A model generated the notes under the pieces. The model did not search any database. It was given only the letters and a program-made list of their open reading frames with translations, and had not been told where the DNA came from. A stretch of 64,000 nucleotides of DNA from Sphingosinicella sp041916975 (GTDB lineage Bacteria > Pseudomonadota > Alphaproteobacteria > Sphingomonadales > Sphingomonadaceae): positions 186,001-250,000 of the forward strand of contig NZ_JAYRYK010000001.1 of the NCBI RefSeq assembly GCF_041916975.1. The letters are read 5' to 3'. A program made the position numbers and the translations under genes. This document shows positions 29,083 to 36,359 of the stretch, piece after piece (the first letter of the stretch is position 1; each line of letters begins with the position of its first letter).

Positions 29083-29955
29083 CTATTCGTGTGTATTGCC
29101 CTGCGTGGACGCCTGTTCGGTCGAGGCAGGTTGTTCCACGCCGTTTGTTGTCAGACGTGTTGAAAGCATGGGAAGTTTGCCACCTATGTCCGTTATTGGA
29201 GGCCTTCGCGTAGCTGTAAACGTCAGATCGACGGGCTGCCCCTGCCTTAGCACTGTGACTCGCACTGGCTCGCCGATATTAATGCCTTGTAGGCGTTTCT
29301 GGAATTCGCCGTAAGTTTTAAAGGTCTTCTTGTTTATAGAGAAAATGGTATCTCCAATCTGGGCTCCAGCCTTATGGAGAGGACCATCATAAACAAGATC
29401 AAGCAGAACAATTGCGCCGATTTTTTTGCCATTATGGTTTATGATCTCCCCACGGCCGCCGCCGCTTCCAATAAAGGCATGATTAGGGAAAGTTGTTCCG
29501 GGAACATAATCGCCACCTGAAGCTTCCATGAAATTCATAAGATCATTGTAAAGGTTATCACTTGTTAAAGGCTCTCTCCTTAATTGACCGAATGCCATTT
29601 GGGTTTCCACCCAAGAGGCAGCCTGAACTCTCGTGTCGCTGTTAATCTGAGCTATGGAAAACCTTATGTACTGTATCGGCGTCGTGCTATAGCTGTTGCC
29701 AATTAGCGCCTGAGTTAAGGCGCTTTTGAGGATGTTCATCGGAACCTGACATAGAACTTCATTTGTGGAAGTCGATGCAACAGTCAGACCTCTGTTCATG
29801 CACATGTTTGCTAGCTTTCCGCTGGCTTCGGTTGCGGCGGTGTTTTTGAATATCATATCCGGTAGCCCACTTGGAGTAACAGCACGCATCTCCGGACCTG
29901 CGTAAGCAGGGATCGAAAAAATCAATGAAAGAAGAAGTGGAATCAACCGATTCAT
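29083..29955 (-). CDS. secreted PDZ-domain protein
   Basis: A protein of 290 residues. Signal peptide ends SIPAYA-GPE. A PDZ domain occupies about residues 175-255 (IGAIVLLDLVYDGPLHKAGAQIGDTIFSI; VRVTVLRQGQPV). There is no serine-protease triad, so it is a binding protein, not a DegP-type protease. A GGGGG run sits seven bases before the ATG at 29955; the ATG at 29961 would be too close, so 29955 is preferred. Convergent with the recombinase gene, with 11 bases between the ends. Confidence 0.78.
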   Translation of the reverse strand: MNRLIPLLLSLIFSIPAYAGPEMRAVTPSGLPDMIFKNTAATEASGKLANMCMNRGLTVASTSTNEVLCQVPMNILKSALTQALIGNSYSTTPIQYIRFSIAQINSDTRVQAASWVETQMAFGQLRREPLTSDNLYNDLMNFMEASGGDYVPGTTFPNHAFIGSGGGRGEIINHNGKKIGAIVLLDLVYDGPLHKAGAQIGDTIFSINKKTFKTYGEFQKRLQGINIGEPVRVTVLRQGQPVDLTFTATRRPPITDIGGKLPMLSTRLTTNGVEQPASTEQASTQGNTHE

Positions 29956-29988
29956 GGTCATGCCCCCAAAACAGACAGATATTATGAT

Positions 29989-30468
29989 TTATTTCTGATC
30001 TGGTTTCCATCCGGATATATCGCATTCCTCAATAGGGCCGCGATCGACATAATTTCCTCTGTCTCTGTCCATAAACTCCTCCGCTCTTCTCACTTCCCTA
30101 GCGACAGCACATTTCGTCGAAGCAAGAGCGTAACGTGTTGAAGAAGGGATATGATCGGGAAGTTGACAACCATTTGTTTTCATTATCTCAAAAATCATAC
30201 GAGACTGGTTTATAGCATTGCTATTTTCTGTTTCCCTCATCGTGGTGCGTATTGCACTGTCGTCGAATCTGCCCTTTGCATCGTTTAAAGCCAACTTCTT
30301 GCTGGTTTCCTCATAATCGCTTCTCAATTTAGCACAGGCTTCCGGTTCCTGTGGGGTTGCGTCAGTTTTAGATTGCGCATTAGCGGTGCTCGCCAAAGTT
30401 GATGTTCCAAGGCTGAGGCAGAGGACAAATGAAACTGATGTAAGACGGCACCGTTTAAACGACTGCAT
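29989..30468 (-). CDS. small secreted hypothetical protein
   Basis: A protein of 159 residues with an N-terminal signal peptide (about 30 residues, ending ANA-QSK). Five or so cysteines and a charged mature part suggest a periplasmic protein. No family recognised. The ATG at 30468 follows a very strong GGGGGGAA site; the longer frame to 30543 is not used. Followed 33 bases later by the PDZ gene on the same strand, so they form a pair. Confidence 0.68.
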   Translation of the reverse strand: MQSFKRCRLTSVSFVLCLSLGTSTLASTANAQSKTDATPQEPEACAKLRSDYEETSKKLALNDAKGRFDDSAIRTTMRETENSNAINQSRMIFEIMKTNGCQLPDHIPSSTRYALASTKCAVAREVRRAEEFMDRDRGNYVDRGPIEECDISGWKPDQK

Positions 30469-30506
30469 GATTCCCCCCTTAAAAGTACGCATAACGCAAC
30501 TAGCGC

Positions 30507-30523
30507 TACACGTTTTTTGTGTA
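30507..30523. promoter_or_regulatory. possible operator between divergent genes
   Basis: TACAC-N7-GTGTA lies in the 83-bp gap between the secreted-protein gene and the XRE gene. A perfect 5-bp inverted repeat in a divergent promoter next to an XRE gene is a natural operator candidate, but it is short. Confidence 0.25.
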
Positions 30524-30551
30524 AACACCCGGATCACTGACATGGCCTGTT

Positions 30552-30800
30552 ATGCAGGCACGGGTTCCTCAACACGGCAAAGGTTTTCATGACGCTCGTT
30601 ATCGGGCGCTTATCGAGAAGCTGATCGAGGCGAGAAAGATTCAGGCCTTAAGCCAGGATTCCTTGGCTTCCATTCTTAATCGCCATCAGCAGTTCGTTTC
30701 CCGGTATGAGATTGGGGAGCGCAGGCTGGATATCGTTGAGTTTGTGGACGTTGCCAAAGCCCTTGGGCTTGATGCATCGGACCTGATTAAAGGCACCTAA
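30552..30800 (+). CDS. XRE-family helix-turn-helix protein
   Basis: A protein of 82 residues with a single helix-turn-helix of the Cro/CI type: LIEARKIQALSQDSLASILNRHQQFVSRYEIGERRLDI is the classic HTH_3 pattern. Probably a repressor, perhaps of the divergent secreted-protein pair. No clear ribosome site; the ATG at 30552 is the best of the available starts. Not paired with a toxin gene I can recognise. Confidence 0.82.
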   Translation: MQARVPQHGKGFHDARYRALIEKLIEARKIQALSQDSLASILNRHQQFVSRYEIGERRLDIVEFVDVAKALGLDASDLIKGT

Positions 30801-30896
30801 GGCGTCTCCTTGCCAACGTCGGCAATTTTTACAATTTTCAATTGGAAAACTGGCGTGCGCAAGAAGAAAGCTCGCTCCACGGCGTGGTTTGTTGCG

Positions 30897-30912
30897 TGGC
30901 ATGAAGATTGCT
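30897..30912 (+). promoter_or_regulatory. sigma-54 promoter of element PEP-CTERM gene
   Basis: TGGCATG-AAGA-TTGCT matches the -24/-12 consensus of RpoN promoters. The GG and GC dinucleotides (30898-30899 and 30910-30911) are ten bases apart, the required spacing. It lies 40 bases before the GTG start of the PEP-CTERM gene, in the same sense. The matching promoter at 35608 precedes another PEP-CTERM gene. Confidence 0.75.
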
Positions 30913-30951
30913 TGTTACGCGTCACAAACATAGCTTCTCTAGGAGTACGAA

Positions 30952-31701
30952 GTGTCTGTAAAACAAATCGTTTTTGGATTGTCCTTAGCTTGCATCGCTG
31001 CGCAACCAGCCTTTTCTGCAATCGTTACATACGAATGGACGGGTGGCGGAACGGTTGACTCCTCGTATGTCTATAAAAAGTTCAACTACAAAACAAATAA
31101 TTATGACGAATACTTAGAAACAATTAATGTAATAGGTTCAGGTGTATTCTCTATAGACACAGCATTTGTCCCCGATAATAATCTGTCTCCGCCAGATTAT
31201 TACTATACTGGTAAAAATTGGCAGGCTGCTGATTTTGGCGTAGAAGAAATTACTTACCAAGGTGAGCACCAAACGAATGGCTCATCTGGCTCGTCAATTA
31301 TATTTGGACCGGTAGGGGCAACTGTATTTTTCTCAACCGATGTATATAATTTTGAAGATGTTGATGTTGATTTCCGCCAAAACGCATTCGATTTTCTTGT
31401 AACAAAAGGGGTGTTTGTTGTAGATGGCGTGGTACTTCCATATAGCTTTGATTTAACCGATGCTATATTCTCATATTACTATCTAAAGCCGACGTCCGTT
31501 TTTGACGATATTGAAGGATTATACTCACTATCTTCTACAGAAGAATGGGTGGCAAATCTACGTTTGACCAGTCTCAAAGTATTTGTGGATGGCATAGAAT
31601 ACACTGGCCCCACCATCGACACTCCTGAACCTGCCGCCCTTACCCTTTTGGGCCTCGGCATTGTTGGTCTGGGAGTGATGCGCCGCCGCAGAGGAGCTTG
31701 A
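30952..31701 (+). CDS. PEP-CTERM protein
   Basis: A protein of 249 residues: signal peptide (ends PAFSA), a glycine-, serine- and tyrosine-rich body unlike any family I know, and a C-terminal PEP-CTERM tail (TPEPAALTLLGLGIVGLG, then MRRRRGA). The tail marks it for exosortase processing and surface or secreted fate. The GTG start follows AGGAG by six bases. The low-GC body contrasts with the more host-like tail. The gene is cargo of the integrated element. Confidence 0.85.
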   Translation: MSVKQIVFGLSLACIAAQPAFSAIVTYEWTGGGTVDSSYVYKKFNYKTNNYDEYLETINVIGSGVFSIDTAFVPDNNLSPPDYYYTGKNWQAADFGVEEITYQGEHQTNGSSGSSIIFGPVGATVFFSTDVYNFEDVDVDFRQNAFDFLVTKGVFVVDGVVLPYSFDLTDAIFSYYYLKPTSVFDDIEGLYSLSSTEEWVANLRLTSLKVFVDGIEYTGPTIDTPEPAALTLLGLGIVGLGVMRRRRGA

Positions 31702-31731
31702 GGCGGTTTAAAGATCCCGGTTAAGGCGTTT

Positions 31732-31765
31732 GGCCCGGTTCAGCATCCCCCCGCTGGATCGGGCC
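31732..31765. terminator. hairpin between convergent genes
   Basis: A 13-bp stem (GGCCCGGTTCAGC / GCTGGATCGGGCC, with two wobble pairs) around an 8-base loop lies in the 72-bp gap between the PEP-CTERM gene and the polymerase-like gene. No long T-run follows on either strand, so it may be a partial or bidirectional terminator. Confidence 0.5.
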
Positions 31766-31773
31766 TTCTGGTT

Positions 31774-33087
31774 TCAAACACCTTTAACGCTCAGTTCCGG
31801 CCGGACTCCGACACTTTTCAGGAAAGCCTCTGACAGGACGTCCTTTGCCAGTTCCATCTTGGAGACCGGCACGATCAATGAGTCATGGACGGGAAGTGCG
31901 GGAATGCCATGCTCAAAGGCCAGCTTATAAAGGGCATTGATGATCGCTTCGCTTTCGAGAAACTGAAAATCAGCCCAGTTCCAAGGGCTCTTCTCGATAT
32001 CCGTTAAAATGGGAAGTTGTTTCAGGATTGCCTGTTTGGCCTCTCTAAAGGGGAAGTCCTTCTGCAAATCCTTGCCTAAACCTCTTTCTGCATAAGCCTC
32101 CTTATGCTCTTTGGACCATCTGGTAGGGATTTTCCCTTTGCCAAGCGTGGCTGTGACAAACTGTTTTACGATGATCCTTGGAAATCCTGGGATGGAATAA
32201 GGGTCAACAGAGAGATCAAACGGCTTTTTATGGAGGGCATGTAAGATCGTAAGGTGACTGGCCTTGATATCAATCTCGACCACCTTCTCCCCATTGATCA
32301 TCATTTTCGCCCGTTCCGAGCCTTTCTCCTGCTGATAGCCGCCATGCAGGGCGTAAAGCCTGCCGCCTTTGTTCCATTTGAAGTTGAGATCGTCGCCTTG
32401 GCTGAAAATCCGTTGAAAACCGGAAAGCCAATGTGAACGCTGGATATCCTGCTTGGCAAAAAATGAATTTATTTCATTAACTTGCTTGATTTTAGAGACT
32501 GCTAATCGTTGGTGAGGATCGAAAACCACCAATCCTCCCTTCACTTTCATCTTTTTCCAGCTTTTCGGTTTTCGTTCCCATACCGCACTGGCCTTCAGAA
32601 CAACGGGATCAGAAACCTTCTCAGGTCTTGGCCTTCCTTCAAAATGGTCATTCCAGTTATAAGGATGGATTCCAAACTCCATCGCAAATTCAATGAATTC
32701 TTTTTTAGCCCGGAAGCTGAAAGCCTTCGCTTTTGAAGGATCACTGCCGGGAGATGGACAATAACCATCCTCCCAATCAATGAGGCACAAAGCCTTCAAC
32801 CCATTGATTGCATGAGTGAATGACCTGTAACTTACTGCCAATCCAGTGAAATCCCCGCTTCCACACCTACGGTAAAGGCGGTACTCAGGGTGCTTGTCAT
32901 AAGCTTCCAGCAAAGCACCTGCTATCGATCCAAGCGCTTCCTTAAGCTTATTTTTATTGGGTTTTTCCTTTGTAGAGGGAAATGACTCTATCAATTTCTC
33001 AATGAAATCAAAAGCTTCTGAACTTGATGCCTTAAGGGAAAAGCAAAGGCAAGTTGAATTATTTTTGGTTTTAAAAATAGAACTCAT
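31774..33087 (-). CDS. wHTH/family-A-polymerase-like replication protein candidate
   Basis: A protein of 437 residues, starting at ATG 33087 (an in-frame TTG at 33096 has AAGGA closer upstream). Residues about 75-105 look like a winged helix (SYRSFTHAINGLKALCLIDW). Three segments in order resemble palm and finger motifs of family A DNA polymerases and T7 RNA polymerase: motif A VEIDIKASHLTIL (D273), motif B RIIVKQFVTATLG (R304, K308) and motif C LPVHDSLIV (D402, a T7-like HDS). This recalls the TV-Pol group described from mobile elements. No exonuclease domain is visible. A 0.7-kb AT-rich non-coding stretch lies just upstream, as expected for a replication gene near its origin. The assignment is by motif and needs profile confirmation. 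Confidence 0.55.
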   Translation of the reverse strand: MSSIFKTKNNSTCLCFSLKASSSEAFDFIEKLIESFPSTKEKPNKNKLKEALGSIAGALLEAYDKHPEYRLYRRCGSGDFTGLAVSYRSFTHAINGLKALCLIDWEDGYCPSPGSDPSKAKAFSFRAKKEFIEFAMEFGIHPYNWNDHFEGRPRPEKVSDPVVLKASAVWERKPKSWKKMKVKGGLVVFDPHQRLAVSKIKQVNEINSFFAKQDIQRSHWLSGFQRIFSQGDDLNFKWNKGGRLYALHGGYQQEKGSERAKMMINGEKVVEIDIKASHLTILHALHKKPFDLSVDPYSIPGFPRIIVKQFVTATLGKGKIPTRWSKEHKEAYAERGLGKDLQKDFPFREAKQAILKQLPILTDIEKSPWNWADFQFLESEAIINALYKLAFEHGIPALPVHDSLIVPVSKMELAKDVLSEAFLKSVGVRPELSVKGV

Positions 33088-33804
33088 AAAATACAAAAAA
33101 TCCTTATAAATAAAAAATAGTGTTATATATACTATTAGTGTAACGTTTCCTCCCCGATGCGAGGAATGTTGCCATTATCAGCGGACAATAAAGGTCGCGC
33201 AAGCAACCTTTATTTGATTTCCAATTTGAATTTGTTTGATTAGGTTATATTTTAGGATTCAATTTTGGGTTGTCTTGAATATGACGCCCTAATCCTAGTC
33301 GATGCCGAAAGCTCAATCTAACGCCTTGGCGCGACGTTCTCAAAAGGAATAAAACTGTGAAAACAGAATTGCGAGTTTCAAATTCCGTATAATCAAAATT
33401 ACAAACCAGAAAATAGCGATATCAAACCCTGAAAAATCGCATTAATTTTAAACTGTAATTAAAAATATCATATAAATTCAGTAACTTATATAAACTTATC
33501 TTAAGAAAATGATTCTTTTTATTAATGTTAATGTGTGAATTGATTGAATTAAATTTCACAAAATTTCACTCAATGCCATCAAGTATTTGCGTTTTCTTCT
33601 AAGACTTCGGCCTTGTTCTTTTAGCAATTTTATAGATATGCCCCTAGAATGCGTTTTAAGGCCCGTACAGAACGTAAGCGATATTTTGGCACCCTGATAG
33701 CCAAATGGGATGCAATCACGCCCTACGGGCTTTAAAATGGATTTTAGAGCATATTTATGGGATGGGACTTAATCAGATGTATGTGAGCCCTAGAATGGGC
33801 CTTC
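33088..33804. other. AT-rich non-coding region of the element
   Basis: A 717-bp stretch without a credible gene. It has long A/T runs, an inverted repeat TTCCTC/GAGGAA (33147-33166), a 10-bp direct repeat CCCTAGAATG (33642-33651 and 33788-33797) and the nested palindrome described separately. It could contain the promoter of the polymerase-like gene, an origin, or a transfer site; I cannot tell which. Confidence 0.6.
33654..33737. repeat. nested inverted repeats, origin-like
   Basis: TTTTAAGGCCCGTA (33654-33667) pairs with TACGGGCTTTAAAA (33724-33737) at 13 of 14 positions. Inside it TTTGGC (33685-33690) pairs with GCCAAA (33700-33705). The arrangement gives a large hairpin with a smaller one in its loop. 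Confidence 0.5.
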
Positions 33805-33999
33805 TCAATAGTAGTCATTGTGAGCCTGAGGACGTGTCTCAAGCCAGTTCATAATGTCAGCCTGTCGCCAACCGACAGCTCTTTTCCCGATACGGATGGG
33901 CTTAGGAAAGGTGTTTTCAGTCATCGCCTTGTAAATGGTGCTACGGCTCAAGCCAATCACCCGTTCGACCTCGGTACGCCGTAGTATCTTTGCTGTCAT
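33805..33999 (-). CDS. AlpA-family regulator / excisionase-like protein
   Basis: A protein of 64 residues with the AlpA pattern: LRRTEVERVIGLSRSTIYKAMTENTFPKPIRIGKRAVGW. These small winged-helix proteins promote excision of P4-like elements. GGAGG five bases before the ATG at 33999 fixes the start over the one at 34011. It lies 100 bp downstream of the integrase gene on the same strand, the usual companion arrangement. Confidence 0.85.
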   Translation of the reverse strand: MTAKILRRTEVERVIGLSRSTIYKAMTENTFPKPIRIGKRAVGWRQADIMNWLETRPQAHNDYY

Positions 34000-34102
34000 T
34001 TCTGCCTCCATCGGTTGATGGACACAGAGATATCTACCGACTGTTACCCGTCAAGGCTTTCCTTGAAATTTTCTTTTAATTTCATGAAAACAAATGTTCC
34101 AA

Positions 34103-35305
34103 TCATGCGTTATCTAGGATTTGTTTATTTGAAATTAAATAATCCGCCCATTCCGTCATTAATTTCTGTCTCTTTTCAAAGAGATCGCTCCGGGCATAAG
34201 CGGCTTCAGTCTTGTTTTTGATCACATGGGCTAGCGCTTCCTCGGAAACGCGTGAGGGAAAATTTGTTTGCTCCTCTGCCCACACTTTGAACGATGTTCG
34301 GAAGCCATGAGGCACCGAATCGATTCGCAATTCCTTTAGAAGCTTCGAAAGCGTCATGTCTGAAAGGGGTTTCCCTTTCACGGTCCCCGGAAAAACCAAA
34401 TCTGAGTCTTCACTTCTGAGGCTCTCTGCTTCTTTCAAAATCTCAATGCATCGTTCGGACAAGGGAACGCGATGAATACGCTTGGCCTTCATCCGTTCGG
34501 CAGGAATGACCCATTCTCGTTTATCAGTGGAAATCTCGCTCCAGCGAGCACCTCGTGTTTCCCCTGATCGGGTTGCCGTGAGGATCAGAAATTCCATTGC
34601 GAGCTTTGTAGACTGGGAGGCCTCGCTGCTCAGCACGGTCTCGATTGCCTTTGAGACCTCCGTATAAGATACGGATTTCATATGCTTTACAGTGCGGACC
34701 TGCTTCGCGAGCCCCCTGCTTGCCGCTGTTACAGGATTGTCCTGTCTCCAACCGTTGCTGATCGCCCATTCAAAGACAACATTGACCCTTTGACGCACTC
34801 TCCGAGCTGTTTCAGGGCGTATCTGCCAAATAGGGTCGAGCGCTTCCCTAACATCGGCACTGGTGACCAAATCCATTCTCTTCTTCCCGAAGAATGGAAA
34901 AATGTACTTTTCGAGCGTGCTTAGCCATTGTTTGGCGTGCTTTGGGTTACGCCAATTCAGTGCATCTCGTTCATGGATGCGACGACTGGCCTGTTCAAAC
35001 GCAAGGATACCTTGTGAGCTGCGCTTTTCTGCAAGGGGATCACGTCCTTGACGGGCGTGCTTTCTGTTTTCCCAAGCAGCTTCACGAGCTTCTGCAAGGC
35101 TTACACGAGGGAATGGGCCCAAGCCAATGTCTCTTCTCTTTCCTTGGATGACAATACGCTGAACCCAGCGCTGCTTACCGTTGGTGTCAACCTTGAGATA
35201 GAGCCCTTCCCCGTCCCCATAGAAACCCGGTTCTTTGAGATTCTTGATCGTCGCTGCTGTTAGGGCTCTCCCTCTATGAGCACCTTTTGGCTTTTTCCCC
35301 GCCAT
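34103..35305 (-). CDS. P4-type tyrosine integrase
   Basis: Tyrosine recombinase of 400 residues with an N-terminal DUF4102-type arm-binding domain (DGEGLYLKVD; IGLGPFPRVSLAEAREAA). Catalytic residues seen: R246 in TATRSGETRGARW, H333 and R336 in HGFR, H360 in EEALAHVIKN, and nucleophile Y370 in AAYARSDL. The ATG at 35305 has GGGGTG upstream; a longer frame to 35401 adds unrelated residues. The gene lies 146 bp inside attR and reads toward the element interior, so it should catalyse integration at tRNA-Ser. Confidence 0.93.
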   Translation of the reverse strand: MAGKKPKGAHRGRALTAATIKNLKEPGFYGDGEGLYLKVDTNGKQRWVQRIVIQGKRRDIGLGPFPRVSLAEAREAAWENRKHARQGRDPLAEKRSSQGILAFEQASRRIHERDALNWRNPKHAKQWLSTLEKYIFPFFGKKRMDLVTSADVREALDPIWQIRPETARRVRQRVNVVFEWAISNGWRQDNPVTAASRGLAKQVRTVKHMKSVSYTEVSKAIETVLSSEASQSTKLAMEFLILTATRSGETRGARWSEISTDKREWVIPAERMKAKRIHRVPLSERCIEILKEAESLRSEDSDLVFPGTVKGKPLSDMTLSKLLKELRIDSVPHGFRTSFKVWAEEQTNFPSRVSEEALAHVIKNKTEAAYARSDLFEKRQKLMTEWADYLISNKQILDNA

Positions 35306-35321
35306 ACTCACCCCACATTCG

Positions 35322-35332
35322 AACCAACATTC
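35322..35332. repeat. possible integrase arm site, right
   Basis: Second copy of AACCAACATTC, here within a CCAACA-TTC-TGTTGG palindrome just upstream of the integrase start. Same orientation as the left copy at 25722-25732. The rest of the gap 35306-35680 holds attR and the sigma-54 promoter. Confidence 0.35.
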
Positions 35333-35450
35333 TGTTGGAGAACGTATAGGAATAACCCAGCGGTCACCAGATTCAAAAATGTCGGAATTCTGCTGTTCCA
35401 ATCTGCCCCAATTGAAGTTTCGGGAACATCAAGGAACATAGAGCGGCAGA

Positions 35451-35465
35451 CACCCTGTCCGCCAA
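35451..35465 (+). repeat. attR core direct repeat
   Basis: Second copy of CACCCTGTCCGCCAA, identical to the tRNA-Ser 3' end at 25642-25656. It marks the right boundary of the element; high-GC host sequence resumes after it. Only the tRNA tail is duplicated, not a functional tRNA. Confidence 0.85.
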
Positions 35466-35607
35466 TTCTTCCTTCGCGTTTGCGGCACTGCTCAGGGGGT
35501 ACGGGAATCGACATGATTGCCGTAACGCGCGTCCCAACTGTCCTGAATTGGAACAGGTGATTGCGCAACGAGCTGTCGGAGAACGTGCTCTTTAAGCGAT
35601 TATTTGC

Positions 35608-35624
35608 TTGGCACGGCCTTTGCT
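35608..35624 (+). promoter_or_regulatory. sigma-54 promoter of host PEP-CTERM gene
   Basis: TTGGCACG-GCCT-TTGCT is an almost perfect RpoN -24/-12 element with GG and GC ten bases apart, 56 bases before the PEP-CTERM start. An imperfect palindrome CTGTCC-N7-GAACAG at 35538-35556, about 50 bp further upstream, could be the activator site; it lies outside the element. Confidence 0.82.
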
Positions 35625-35680
35625 TCGTCACCTGCGCATACCGGGGCGACATATATCAAGCCCCGGATCAGGAGACGGAA

Positions 35681-36280
35681 ATGAAGACGTACCTTTTGAC
35701 CGCAGCAGCCCTCGGCACTGTCGCAGCGTTCAGCGCTCCAGCCCAAGCCGCGCTAATCGCTTGCCCCGCGAGCTTTGTGGCCGATGGAACTGCCAAGGTG
35801 TTCAATGGCAGCAACAGCGCCGTTTCCGGTTGCCAGTACGATACTTCCACATCGCAGAGCACTGTGGCGAACCTTGCCAACATCAATGCATCGGCATTTT
35901 TCGGCTATAGCGATTGGGCCAGCAACGGTCAGGGCCAGATCGATCCGGGCGCCGGGGGCGCAGGGTCGTTCAACCTCGCCGGTGTTGATTTCGTAGCTTA
36001 CGACTACATCATCGTGTTCAAGAGCGGAGCTGGCACGCATCTGACCGCGTTCCAGTTCAACGAAGAGTTTGCCTCGGGCAACTGGACGACGCCGTTCACC
36101 GATCCGCCGTTTGACCTGCCGGGCAGGAGCACCTCGCACGGCGTGTCCCACTACTCGATCGTAAAGCGCTATAATCCGAAAGCTGAAGAGCCGCCGGTCG
36201 ACGTGCCGGAGCCTGCTACGCTCGCCCTCCTTGGCCTTGGCGTGATAGGCGTCGGGGTCATGCGTCGCCGTCGTGGCTGA
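35681..36280 (+). CDS. PEP-CTERM protein
   Basis: A protein of 199 residues: signal peptide (ends APAQAA), a variable glycine/serine-rich body, and a PEP-CTERM tail (VPEPATLALLGLGVIGVG, then MRRRRG). The GGAGA ribosome site precedes the ATG at 35681; the longer frame back to 35561 runs over the promoter. The tail is nearly the same as that of the element protein at 30952, but the bodies are unrelated. It lies 216 bp outside attR and is followed by a strong terminator. Confidence 0.88.
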   Translation: MKTYLLTAAALGTVAAFSAPAQAALIACPASFVADGTAKVFNGSNSAVSGCQYDTSTSQSTVANLANINASAFFGYSDWASNGQGQIDPGAGGAGSFNLAGVDFVAYDYIIVFKSGAGTHLTAFQFNEEFASGNWTTPFTDPPFDLPGRSTSHGVSHYSIVKRYNPKAEEPPVDVPEPATLALLGLGVIGVGVMRRRRG

Positions 36281-36299
36281 AGCGTAAGCGCTGCTACAC

Positions 36300-36334
36300 A
36301 AAAAAGGGGCGTCCGGGAACGGGCGCCCTTTTTC
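36300..36334 (+). terminator. rho-independent terminator
   Basis: AAAAAGGGGCGTCCG pairs with CGGGCGCCCTTTTT, a GC-rich stem with a single bulge ending in a T-run. It lies 20 bases after the PEP-CTERM stop and ends that single-gene unit; the A-run at its 5' side could also serve the convergent gene. Confidence 0.85.
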
Positions 36335-36359
36335 ATTTGGTGGGCCGCCAGCTCTTCCC

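Larger units (their letters stand above)
25642..35465. mobile_element. integrated element in tRNA-Ser
   Basis: A 9.8-kb segment bounded by the 15-bp tRNA-derived repeat. Base composition falls sharply inside it, especially at 25.66-28.4 kb and 33.1-34.1 kb, compared with GC-rich host on both sides. The integrase gene and an AlpA-like gene sit near the right end. There are no structural phage genes, conjugation genes or IS elements, so it looks like a small genomic island or satellite that would need help to transfer. Other genes inside: GHKL/STAS/membrane cassette, serine recombinase, secreted proteins, XRE regulator, PEP-CTERM protein, polymerase-like protein. Confidence 0.88.

Noticed and set aside
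30552..30800. Toxin-antitoxin pair with the XRE protein
   Set aside because: The divergent neighbour has a signal peptide and no toxin fold that I recognise, and no small toxin-like frame lies next to it.
33088..33804. CRISPR array or small gene in the AT-rich gap
   Set aside because: No regular repeat-spacer pattern and no open frame with a ribosome site; only short inverted and direct repeats.
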